From: Aplectana chamaeleonis
Lineage: Eukaryota; Nematoda; Chromadorea; Rhabditida; Cosmocercidae
NCBI GenBank assembly: GCA_029168955.1
Contig: JAPDOI010001068.1
Coordinates: forward strand, 1-64,000
Direction of reading: 5' to 3'
Length of the DNA: 64,000 bases
Both the position numbers and the translations under genes were made by a program. The notes below the pieces were generated by a model. That model did no database searches. It had not been told where the DNA came from and saw only the letters and a program-made list of their open reading frames with translations. Of the stretch, positions 33,667 to 43,439 are shown piece after piece (positions within the stretch are counted from its first letter, which is position 1; the number at the start of each line of letters is the position of its first letter).

Positions 33667-34984
33667 TAACATCGGCACGGATCCTGAAGAGACTTTACGT
33701 TCCCCATTAGAGGTTGGCGCAAACTCGGTGCACCTATGTTATAGCGTATGGCAACGAGTTTGCGCCAACCTTCAACAGTGAACTGCTGACGTCCCTTCCG
33801 GATCAGGGATGTGCGTAATTACGACTAGCGACTAACGAATATAACGACTAACGGGCTTTTTGGGTATCACGACTAACGACTGACGATTAACGAAATTAAA
33901 ATATTTTTGTAAGCAATCCCGAAATTTGCTAGAAAGTCAATAGCCATTCAAATCGCGGTCCAACCCAAGGCTTACACCAAAGCTGATACATATTGCCTTT
34001 TGGTTGTTCTAGATGTATGGTACAACATAACCATAACCTTCAGTATTTATAATTTCTACTGACACTGCTTCACAATTCTGGAACCCCCACTCAAAAACCC
34101 CAACCGAACGTTACGCAAGGTTAGGCGCAGCATTTATGCGACTTCGCGTCGGTCGCGCTACTTTATGGTAGGCTCGCTGAACCGGTTCCGGCACTGGCCG
34201 GCCCCAGCGGAGATTTTTGCAGGGGACACTATCAGATGTGATAATATGGAGCGGTGCCTGCAGGCCACAACTGCCCAACGACGGGAACTGTATCCGATGA
34301 TTGGATTGTAAAGGGTGCCTTCCTTCGACTTCCAGTCATAAATTCGAGATATGGGGTTTGCATAAAGTGGTGCTAAGGCGCTCGCGGTAGAATTTTAACT
34401 TGGGTGCTAATTTCTTACGACCTTTCCCCCTTATGGGAACAAGCTCACGCAAGCGCTCGGATCGCTACGCGAAACACAAATAGTCCAAAGTCGGTGCAAT
34501 TCTCAGTGTTGTCACCACCAGGTGGATCCCAAATAACATCATATAACGCAGAGTTGCGAATTTTGCGCTGAAAAAGAACAGAGTTCAAGATTTCCTCGGT
34601 TTCCCATATTGTTTCTTTTTTACCAAATGACAAAAATCGATAAACACACACTCTCGAGTCAGTCTCGAACACACAGGCTTTCGTGCATGATTTTAATTGT
34701 GTATATGTAGAATTGCAGTTTCAACTAGGTTCTCTAACAAGGAGTGATTTGTATCTTTAATGGCCATGAATGTTTTGGAGAACATACATTTCTTTATGCC
34801 TTCCTTTTTTACTATTCATAAGGACTTTTTTCTGCCTCAACTTAGATTGCTTTCAAAACCTAGATTTTTAACGACTAACGACTAACGACTAACGAGTGTT
34901 TTGGCCGGTTGAACGACTAACGACTAACGAATTGAAAAATTTCTATTACGCACATCCCTGTTCCGGATCCATGTCGACGTTACA
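33667..34984. mobile_element. GGTTGGCGCAAAC-type MITE, copy 2, split by a hAT element
   Basis: The palindrome GGTTGGCGCAAACTCGGTGC / GCAACGAGTTTGCGCCAACC is intact at 33711-33771. The right outer end is displaced to 34961-34984 by the insertion at 33804-34960. Confidence 0.85.
33804..34960. mobile_element. hAT-type non-autonomous element, 1157 bp, 8-bp duplication TTCCGGAT
   Basis: Ends CAGGGATGTGCGTAAT and ATTACGCACATCCCTG are perfect inverses, flanked by TTCCGGAT on both sides (33796-33803, 34961-34968). GACTAACGACTAACG simple repeat fills both subterminal regions. The interior 34440-34670 resembles 53570-53810. No transposase frame was seen. Confidence 0.93.
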
Positions 34985-35964
34985 TTTATCGGAATCAGCC
35001 ATGGTCAGGCAGTCCGTTGCCCCGTACCTCGGCGCTCATCAATTCCTTTATTTTCCCTTAATCGCCAATAGTTTCCACGCAAATTCTTTTCAGTTCATTT
35101 AAGTTAGGCTATTTTTTAATTTCTAATTTGATAAATAACCGCAAAAGAAATCTGGGAGTTTTTGCGGAAACTAACCTTTGCTAACCCGTCATGTCTTGGT
35201 GCACCGTTTGAATACCTAAATGGAAGGATCGACAGTTTTTTGATTGTTTGAAAGGGTCGATTTCTTTATCGAAAAATCATTTATACAAAAAAGCGTGTTT
35301 TTCGACTCAGTAGAAAAAGTCGGTCAGGCGAAAAGTTAAAATTGCGGATAAATCGAAAAGTTAATCATTCGAAAAAGTACGATCTCCTACAAAAAAATCG
35401 ATCATTCGAAAAAATTCAATTTGCGGAAGGATAGCATACTTCTGCGATGAGAAAAATATGTGCTGTCGTTCTCGGATTCAAATACTGGCCCGCATTTGCG
35501 GACTACGGCTGTTGCATCACGCGACACGATGATAATCGAGCTGGGAAAAAGATGAATCGTGCCGGGACCAAGTGGTCCCAGCACGAGTATCATGCTACTG
35601 CAACATGCAATAGCCGTTCCAAGCAAATGCGCACCGGAAATTGGGTCGGAGAACGACAGTGTGAGCTTTCACAAAACCGGCCTTTCACAAAAAAAACACA
35701 AAAAAGCAAGACAATTTCTTTTCTCGCTTTCCAATATAGGGAGCGAAACACCTGAGAATGCGCGTTCATGCGATTTTTAAAAAGAGGAAAAAATTCTGAA
35801 ATATTGGTCGACATCTTCTCCCCTTATAAAACCACTTTTTCGCCTTTTTGCAGCCCTTTTTGTGGTTTTAAAGTCACCGGACTGCAGAAACGCGCGAAAC
35901 TGCTTGTTTCGAAACACAAGAAAAGGCACAAATATTATCACTGATACGCATCAAAATTGAATCG
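34985..35964. other. AT-rich repeat and a foldback element
   Basis: 35220-35420 is TCGAAAAA-type AT-rich repeat. 35460-35668 is a palindrome (TGCTGTCGTTCTCGG and its inverse, with CCGGGACCAAGTGGTCCCAG in the middle); part of it recurs near 53440-53510. No gene is supported. Confidence 0.5.
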
Positions 35965-36410
35965 TTTAAAGGCAGTGTCCGGGATGAAGGAGGCCTAGCG
36001 CAACCTTATCGTTGAAAAAACTAAGAAAAATGAGCTTGGAACGGTCCCCTGCGGCCCCAAAGTTGGACACCCGTCAGCTCGTCACCCCTAGATGCTCTTT
36101 CCACGCCCACCGAAGTGATCAAATGAATGCTCGAGATTGTGATATTAGCGATGGTTTCCGATCAATAGCTCCGTTCTTCCTTTTTTCCCAGCTTCTCTCA
36201 TTACTCAGGTCAGCTCGCATACATCGGCTGCAGAAGGCGGAAGGTACAAGCCTCGGACAACTCGTCCACCATGTTTCCTTAGCTCAATATTTGAGGGACC
36301 ATAACTCCGTTCCCTGATATTTCAGAGATATCATTGGAATCAGCATGGGGCCGTTTTCAAGATAGGCGGAAAAGCAGAAAAACGATTCTTATCGTGAACA
36401 CTGCCTTTAA
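35965..36410. mobile_element. MITE, AAAGGCAGTG family, core subtype
   Basis: Ends TTTAAAGGCAGTGTCCGGGA and ATCGTGAACACTGCCTTTAA; interior as at 30.27 kb. It ends 24 bases from the stop codon of the next gene and probably lies in or beside its 3' UTR. Confidence 0.92.
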
Positions 36411-36433
36411 GAAGTGGAATTAAACACATTATC

Positions 36434-37099
36434 TTATGGTAAGCAGTGGTGGACTTCTAACCAGAGTAGTTCTGAAATTAGATCTGTTGAGACCAAGATT
36501 TCTCTCAGTTCCTACGTTTTTTTTCTTTTTTTTTCTTGTCTGAAAGTAATGCAATTTTACCAAATCTCTAGGTGAATCACCAGAAAAAAACGGTGCTAAA
36601 TCGGTCCTTTTAAAAAATTCACTCACCCAAAAGTGTAATGAGGTCGACGAAAGCCAGTGGTGGCTCCTTTGGCCCGCCCATACTGCCACTGTTTACGTGC
36701 GGTGAGTAGAATGACTCTCCAAGTGCAGGAGGTGTTGCATACGTCAGTGCGGCAGGCGGCAACCTAGCACTTATGGGATACGGTGGATGATAACTTGCTG
36801 ATGGAGAGTACGGTAGCATGGCGAATGGCATCGGAGAGAAGCTCGACATTACTGTAGCGATTCCCGTTGGTGACCGTTGCCATGTCGAAGAAGGTGGAAA
36901 TCTAGGAGAGCATCAGGATGATGGCAAACGGGAATATATCGAACTCTGTCAGGGAAAAAGCTAACCGTGTTGCCTTCGGAGGTGTAATTGGTATTCGAAT
37001 CGGTTCTGGTGGAATACAGAATTCGTTTGATTGTTTTCCAGCTCTGAACGACTCATTTGGAGAAAAGTATGATGACCCATCGGCATTTTTGGATAACAT
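36434..37099 (-). CDS. Three-exon gene, 148 residues, Pro/Ser/Tyr-rich protein
   Basis: Minus-strand exons: 36966-37099 (ATG, MLSKNADGSSYFSPNES, ends CACG|GTTAGC), 36627-36901 (after CTCTCCTAG, ends TTGG|GTGAGTGA) and 36434-36471 (after CTAATTTCAG, ends TAA). Phases 2 and 1 agree. The middle exon is low-complexity and rich in Pro, Ser, Tyr and Ala (FAMLPYSPSASYHPPYPI), typical of a disordered region. No domain or signal peptide is evident. A mariner element is inserted 11-13 bases before the ATG. An alternative is that exon 2 splices onward to the ShKT exon at 32777, which also starts in phase 1. Confidence 0.6.
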
Positions 37100-37275
37100 A
37101 CATTTACCAGGTTGTTCAATAGGTTTTGTCGTTCGATAAGAGAGGGCGTTGCTACTAGCCCGATTTTTTTTTTGCTTTGTTGGTACAGTCTTCATATGAA
37201 AGTATGTGAAAATTCATTTCAATCTGTAAAATCATTCTCTGTTTACAAGCTATTCAGTGTCGCCGTGTCACAGCA

Positions 37276-38127
37276 ATGGAGAAAATTGGATATCGTGCGG
37301 TGATAAAATTCATATTTTTTGAAGGTGTAGCACCTGAAGAAATTCACGAACGAATGTTAAAAGTGTACAACGATTGTTCACGTACAATTAGAACCGTAGA
37401 AATATGGGTTGCTGAATTTAAACGTGGTCGTACAAGCCTTGGAGGCGATCCACGTGAAGGACGTCTAAAAAGCGCATCAACACCAGAAATCATAGCCAAA
37501 TACAGGATAAGGCTTTGGAAGATCGTCGATGTACTGAGAGAGATTTAGTAGAGGCCCTAGACATCTCATTAGGCAGTGTGAGCCATATTTTAAGTGAAAT
37601 TTTGGGTTTTAGAAAGCTGTGTGCACAATGGGTGCCGCATTCGCTAACAATGGAACAAAAACACATTCGAATGCGACATTCTCAGCAACATTTGGAGCCT
37701 TTTAAAAAGAATAAAAATGATTTTGTGCGTCGATGAGACTTGGGGCTATCACCATGATCCTTAATCAAAACAACCGGCTAAAGAGAGGTGTGAACCTGGT
37801 TGGTGGGCTTCGTAACGAGTTCGTGTCCGGAAATTGGCCAAGAAGTTTATGGCCTCAGTTTTTTGGGATGCGAAAGGAATTTTGGTTGTGGATTACTTGC
37901 AAACTGGTGAAACGATTAATTCGGAATACTATTGCAACCTTTTGGACCAGTTGAAGAAAAAAAATCCGTGGAAAAAAAACCCGGTTTGGAGAAGAAAAAA
38001 TTAGTTTTCATCAGGACAATGCACCGTGTCACAAGAGCATTTTGACACTAAAATCCATGAATTAAAATTCGAATTGTTGGAGCATCCACCGTCTTCACCA
38101 TGTTTGGCCCCCAGCGACTTCCATTTG
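37276..38127 (+). pseudogene. Mariner transposase, N-terminal and catalytic part, inactivated
   Basis: Reading begins at MEKIGYR and follows the mariner family order: N-terminal DNA-binding domain (EIHERMLKVYNDCSRTIRTV), then the catalytic-domain region. The frame moves between 37276-37548, 37515-37736 and 37733-37954, so at least three frame changes are present. The last recognisable residues before the insertion are around the APSDFHL motif near 38109-38127. No activity is expected. Confidence 0.9.
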
Positions 38128-38659
38128 TAGTAGCACTTGATTGAGCAATTGTCCGAGATGATATCGGCCTTCTGAAGGATAACGAGGTGGGTGGTCTGAT
38201 GTGGTCCCGCTCATTCACCCCCCATCTGATTTGAACTGAGAGTGTCTCGCAGACCTTGGTCTGTTTTCTGAAGGTTAGTACCCTTAAAATGCCTTATCAC
38301 GTTGTGTTGAGCCTATTTTCTTCAAAGCTTTCTCCTTTTGCTGTGAAATAGTGCTTGGTCGGTTGAATTGTGGTGCGCGCGAAGCGCGCACCAGATTTGG
38401 TTTTGAATTGGCCATGCGCGCGACCCGTTTTTCGAAATCTCATTTCAGAGTGAACGAAGAGATTAGCTCTGAATTGCATTGAAAAGAGCGCAAAAAGTTG
38501 GTGTAGTAACCCAAAAATGGTTTGGAATGGTCTACTGGTTTTCAAGTAAAAAGTGAAAGACCGCGCGTTTTGTTGTTAATTGCCTTTTCTTTTTCAGACG
38601 GCGTTCACGATGTTGCGGGTACACTTAAAATTGAGCTACTTAGGTAGCTCATTTTTGGA

Positions 38660-39250
38660 CAGGAGGCTGGAAATGAATGCAGGTCGCTCCTATTCCATTT
38701 TGAACTTGATACCTCAACTTTGAAGGGTACCTCAAAATCGTGGGTTTGCATACTAAATTAGCCGTGGAGCACGAAAACTGCTTCTTTCTGCTACGACTGT
38801 GGAGACCGTGGTGGGTGGGTGAATCTGCAGCCAACCAACACAGGTCGTCGGAGGTAAGTACTGAACTTGTCAGAATTCGTACTCATGACGCGTCATCGAT
38901 CGATAATCAATATTATCGATTTTGGCGCTTTCTGCACTAAATGCGGCCAGTAGTAGTGATTACTGAAGGGATTGGTTTTCTTGGTTGGGAAATTTTGCTA
39001 ATCAGTCATTATCGATAAAAACCAATCAATAATATTGATTTTTTCGCCCGTTGCACAAAATGCCGCAATGCTTTTTTATTGTTCACTTTTTTGGGAAATT
39101 TTCTCATCATGCAAGATCAAATATTAATGAAGTCACTTGTTTGGAAACTCTTCTCATCAGGCAAGAACAAATATTAATGATCAATAATATCGAGCTCTCA
39201 CATGTTGCACAAAATGCGGGAATGAGTGGTATTTTTCATGGTTTTGGGTC
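38660..39250 (+). repeat. Dispersed repeat, copy 2 (inverse of 1310-1812)
   Basis: It shares GTACCTCAAAATCGTGGGTT-like and GCCGTGGAGCACGAAAACTG blocks with the reverse complement of 1310-1812, followed by repeated units with CAATAATATTGAT and TTGCACAAAATGC. Confidence 0.75.
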
Positions 39251-39367
39251 ATAAGTTTAAAAAGTTGTACTCATACGGCAATATCGTTTGTTAGATGTTT
39301 CATCATTCCAAAATGGAAATTTCTGAGCAATATTGAAGTCAGAAAGGGAACCTCCGGGAAAAATATG

Positions 39368-39890
39368 TGAAATTTCTGAAAATTTAGCTTCCTGGCAAAA
39401 GTAACGATTTGGTAATGGTGAAGAAAAGTTTCAAAAACACCTTGATATATCTTAAAAATAATTTGGCGTAAAATAGCCTGGAGTAATAAAAAAGCTAGGA
39501 AATGAAGTGAAATAACCAAAAATGCGATTTGGTGATCGATCATTTCACAAGCTTCTCCGTTAAACTTATCAAAGCAAAATCAAGCGCGCAGCGGAAACAT
39601 TAAGCAATTTTTGAAAGCTATAATAAGGAAATCACCATAGGTCAAGCTAGGTGAATGGAATACTCAATTCCATATCGTGCTTGATTTCATTTTGACGAGT
39701 TTAACGGAGAAGCTTGTGAATTGATCGACCACCAAATCGCATTTTAGGTTATTTCACTTCATTTCCTAGCTTTTTATTACTCCAGGCTATTTTACGGCAA
39801 ATCATTTTTAAAGATATTTCAAGGTATTTTGAAACTTTTTCACCATTACCAAATCGTTACTTTGCCAGGAAGCTAAATTTTCAGAAATCC
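39368..39890. mobile_element. Foldback element with about 200-bp arms
   Basis: The left arm 39368-39572 (from TTTCTGAAAATTTAGCTTCC to CAAGCTTCTCCGTTAAAC) is inverted at 39697-39890 with few differences. The spacer is about 120 bp. Confidence 0.9.
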
Positions 39891-39915
39891 TTATGTGTCT
39901 TTCGCATTCCAGGCT

Positions 39916-39940
39916 CCGACGAAGGCGAAAACGCCGAAAC
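39916..39940 (+). ncRNA. Hammerhead-ribozyme-like core (candidate)
   Basis: CCGACGA, then a 4-bp stem with an A-rich loop (GGCG AAAA CGCC), then GAAAC matches the layout CUGANGA - stem II - GAAA of hammerhead ribozymes, except that the second base is C instead of U. The stem I/III pairing and cleavage site were not convincingly found. Similar cores occur in Penelope-like elements and other retroposons. Confidence 0.3.
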
Positions 39941-40061
39941 GTTAGCCGAATAAAACTGTATCATCTCGGACAATTGCTCAATCAAGTGCTACTACAATAC
40001 CATATCATGCCGAGATATATTGAGAGTCGAACGTCGAAAAGACTTCCATTTGCTTCCAGGG

Positions 40062-40229
40062 TTGCGTTCCAAGAAGATTTCCATGGGAGGAAAATGGGTC
40101 TGATAAGATATAACGAATGATAATCTAACAGATAGGCTCATATCATGCGGTCTCTCAATCTACCATTGGTCGGCTCTTATCAGATTCATTTTTCCTCCCG
40201 TGGAAATCTTCTTGGAACGCACCTCAGAA
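40062..40229. mobile_element. Foldback MITE, about 170 bp, inside mariner
   Basis: GTTGCGTTCCAAGAAGATTT and its inverse at about 40208-40228 bound arms that continue through CCATGGGAGGAAAA. It separates the mariner DFHL region from the downstream coding part. Confidence 0.85.
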
Positions 40230-40338
40230 CTCAAATAAAAATTATGCAAGGCAAGCTTTTTTTCATCAAATGAAGAGGTAATAACGGCTGTTGAAGCGTA
40301 TTTTGCAGACCTTCCGGATTCTCACTTCAGGATGGGAT

Positions 40339-40640
40339 CAGGGATGAGCGGAATAAATATGAAATCTCGAAAATCGGTTTTCGGGTTTCGGAACAGAAAT
40401 GTTTTCTCGGGTTTCGAAAATCGGGCGCGAAACGCCTGGAAATACGCGGAAATGCGGTTTTCGGAACGCGAATCGCGGAATAATTCAGAATTCATCTGAT
40501 ATTTCTTAGGTTCAAGATGACCCGATATTTTCGCATTCCGCTGCGTTTTCTGCGGTTTTCGGAGTGCGGAAAGCGGAATGCCAAAAAGGAGCGAAACTGC
40601 GGATTTCGGAACGCGAAACTCGGAACTGCGCTCATCCCTG
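40339..40640. mobile_element. hAT-type MITE, 302 bp, 8-bp duplication GATGGGAT
   Basis: Ends CAGGGATGAGCG and CGCTCATCCCTG are perfect inverses flanked by GATGGGAT (40331-40338, 40641-40648). The interior is a TCGGAAA/TTTCGG simple repeat. It interrupts the mariner C-terminal coding region exactly between its SHF and DGIH residues. The frame at 40322-40675 is an artefact. Confidence 0.95.
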
Positions 40641-41139
40641 GATGGGATCCACAGATTGGAGGATCGCTGGAGCAAGTGTATTAATGTTCAGGGAGATAAT
40701 ACTGAATAATAAAGTGTGTTTAGAACCATACTACTGTGTTTCTCTTACCGAACGATAAAACTTATTGAACAACCTGATACCCTACTTTCTTTCAGATGCT
40801 ATTTTTATAATTTACCTAGGTGAAGGGAGTCTGTTGGCTGATTCATATTGAAGTCGTCTTCATAGTCAATCGAGCTTGATCTTATTACTGTGGATTCTGG
40901 TGCACCAGGGTACAGCGGCTGCGATCGGGATGGTGACCTGAAATTCCTTTCTTTTCTGGGCGAATTTCGTAGTTTAGATGGAGACCGCTTAAACTTGGGT
41001 TATGAGTACACGAAAACAGAGGAGCTGATCTTGCAGTTCGAAAATTAAGAATATTTCATTAAAGTGGAGTGGTCGCGAGTGGAATTAGGGACTGCGATAG
41101 ACGGGTTAACTCCTCCCTCCATGTAAACTGAGCCCGCTC

Positions 41140-42135
41140 CCCCTTACAGTTGGCACAGAAAAATGAAAACAAGTTATTTGTAACTTAAAAGACCGGAAAC
41201 TAGTTACTTGTAAGATATCTGAGCCGAAGTAAGTTATTTACGACTTATCTCAGGTAATTCAAGTTACATGTAACATATCGGCGGGATACTGCGTGCGGTG
41301 CGCCTCCGGTATGTTACATGTATGTGAAATGACATGAGATAATTTGCAAGTAACTTACATCGGCTCAGATATGTTACAAGCAACTTGTTTTCGATTTCCG
41401 AAAGGACACTTAGTGCAGTGCGCCTCCGATATGTTACATGTAACTTGAATGGCACAATATAAGTCGCAAGTAATTTAAAGGCATCGTCCACGACGGAAAC
41501 CCTATAATATTTTCTCGTGATTTTGTATGGTTTGCCGCTCTAGTGAACGGAAATAGCAATGGAGCCTAAGGAAAATCTTTATTTGTAAAGAGAAATCGCT
41601 TTGAATACACCATTAAATTGGATTTGAATTTGGCGCCAGAATCGTTTTTAAAGTTTTCGTGCATTCGGAGGCCTGGCCGCTGTCATTTTTGAGGTTTCCC
41701 TGCATCAAAAAATTGTGCCATAATTGTTTTCCAAGGTATCAGACGGTCGCATCAACATTCAGTGAAAAAGTGCTGAATGATCGACCCAGAAGTGCTAGAT
41801 GATCGACTCCACAGCAGTTTTCAGGTGGCTTTAACTCTTGAGGTACTCATGTACAAATCCTCAAGTTTCATGACTGATGCCAGCTAGCCCGAATGATTCG
41901 ATTGCACACAAAAAATTGGAAATGATTTCCAGCGCGCACGATGCCTTCACGTGATGGCCACCCATAGTAAAATTTCAAATGCGAGTTACATGTACCACAA
42001 GTGTAACTTACATGTATTATAAATTTAAGTTACATGTGATATAAATGTATGTTACATGTAATATAAATGTAAGTTACATACTTGAGACATTCAAGTAAGT
42101 TACATTTATATTACAAGTAACTTGTTTTGATTTTT
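41140..42135. repeat. TTACATGTAA-dense repeat, interrupted by a MITE
   Basis: GTTACATGTAAC and related AAGTTACTTGTAAC motifs occur many times on both sides of the MITE at 41475-41949. From 41965 they form a 22-23 bp tandem array (ATAAATGTAAGTTACATGTA). The core TTACATGTAA is its own reverse complement. Confidence 0.8.
41475..41949. mobile_element. MITE of the AAAGGCATCGT subfamily, uninterrupted
   Basis: Left end TTAAAGGCATCGTCCACGAC; right end GCGCACGATGCCTTCA. It is collinear with 6263-7252 minus the 502-bp insertion, so it shows the empty site. Confidence 0.9.
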
Positions 42136-42194
42136 TTGAGTAGTCCCCCATTGATGGATGGCGCAAGTTCGGTGCACATACCGACGTTCTCTAG

Positions 42195-42675
42195 ACGGCT
42201 GGCAGCCGCGTCGAATACGGGGTTGAGTGTGTCGAGTTCATGAAAAAAAAACGACAGAAGTGACGCAGTGTTCAATTTCCCCCATGGCAACCACTACTTC
42301 CTCATCTTTCTTTTCTGTTTCTTTCCTTTCCATCCTCTTTACTCATCTTCTTAATAACCTGATAACTTTCTAATACTTGCTCGTGTTTGAACTTTGCGTA
42401 TTTCGCAGCTCATTTATGTCCATCTCCAAAGCTGGATAGTTTGAATTTCAGGATAGCGCAGAAGGGACTGAAATTTCGTGACTCCCGTTCTTTTTCTGAA
42501 AAAAATATAACATATAAAAAGATAAGGAAAAGGATGGAAGGAAAGAAAGGAAAAGAAAGGAGGCGTGGGAAAAATGGAACGCTGCGCGATATCGATCGTT
42601 ATCCCATGACGGCGCCACCCCACACACTCGACACGCGCAACCTCAGATTCGACGCCTCCTATGTTGAACCATACG
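42195..42675. mobile_element. Foldback MITE (CGTCGAATACGGGGTTG type), copy 2
   Basis: ACGGCTGGCAGCCGCGTCGA and its diverged inverse (GATTCGACGCCTCC) are the ends; the interior matches 31893-32393. The 118-codon frame at 42387-42743 is an artefact. Confidence 0.8.
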
Positions 42676-42767
42676 CGCACCGACTTTGCGATCAGTATCG
42701 ACCACGTGCACAAAATTTACGCCAGTCGTCAATAGGGAAATAAAGAAAACTTGTTTGTCTTAAAAAC

Positions 42768-43090
42768 ACAGTCCGTTTTTCTGTTTTTCTGCCTATCTTG
42801 GAGACGGTCCCACGCTGATTCCGATGATGTTCATGGAATCGTACAAAACCATCTGGGAACGAAGTTATGGGACCTTACATATTTTTTAAAAAGTGAAGGC
42901 GAAAGCACCGTGGACGAGCTGTCCGAGGCTTGTAATTTCCGTCATTTGCAACCGATTCATGGAAGCGGACCTGGAAACGGGCTATTGGTCGAAAACCGTC
43001 TCCCATCTCAACAGTGTTGGGCTCGAAAGGACGTCGCAGGAGGCGTGCCTAAGTGGCTTCTTGCTGTTGGAACGCTAGAGTGGCTTCTGT
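42768..43090. mobile_element. AAAGGCAGTG-family core copy, inverted and degraded
   Basis: CTGCCTATCTTGGAGACGGTCCCAC and the following sequence match the reverse complement of the 30.27-kb copy (compare 57835). The ends are poorly preserved. The frames at 42751-43152 are artefacts. Confidence 0.7.
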
Positions 43091-43439
43091 CTCTTGGGTA
43101 TACTCGGTGGTGGTCGAATTGTGTCCAAGTACGAAAAAAGGGGAGGTGCTAAGGGTACCGCGATTGGAGGAATTATCGGCTACCATTTGTCACATCTCTT
43201 CAGAGAAGCCTTTCCATCTCAAAGGGAAAGAAAAAATATAGCGCAGTGATTACGAAAATGTGTTATTGTTCTCAAGAAACGAAAAATGACTTCGCGGAAC
43301 CAACTTCCAAACTCGAGATGGAGACTAGGTTGAAACTGGATGATTGAATGGTCACCTCCTGAACGATGACGTGAATTCCTCAGCTACCATTGCTGGTTCT
43401 ATTGCAGAAGGAGGATGATTGGCAGGAATCGTCGAGACC

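Larger units (their letters stand above)
38128..40040. mobile_element. 1.9-kb insertion with 36-bp inverted repeat and 12-bp target duplication
   Basis: The mariner sequence GACTTCCATTTG occurs on both sides (38116-38127, 40041-40052). The left end starts a 36-base sequence (TAGTAGCACTTGATTGAGCA..) whose exact inverse is at 39959-39994, 46 bases from the right end. Inside are the dispersed repeat at 38660-39250 and a foldback element at 39368-39890. A hammerhead-like core is at 39916-39940. Class is unresolved: the 12-bp duplication and subterminal position of one repeat fit neither Tc1 nor hAT. Confidence 0.8.
37111..40780 (+). mobile_element. Degenerate mariner transposon split by three nested insertions
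   Basis: Terminal inverted repeats CAGGTTGTTCAATA..TTTTGTCGTTCG (37112-) and its inverse (40738-40779) are flanked by TA. Transposase coding starts at 37276 (MEKIGYRAVIKFIF) and includes the helix-turn-helix region (RTVEIWVAEFKRGR), a catalytic-domain stretch near 37.7-38.1 kb, and a C-terminus (DGIHRLEDRWSKC) at about 40642-40680. The frame has several shifts and stops. Insertions lie at 38128-40040, about 40062-40229 and 40339-40640; removing them leaves about 1.25 kb, normal mariner length. Confidence 0.93.
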
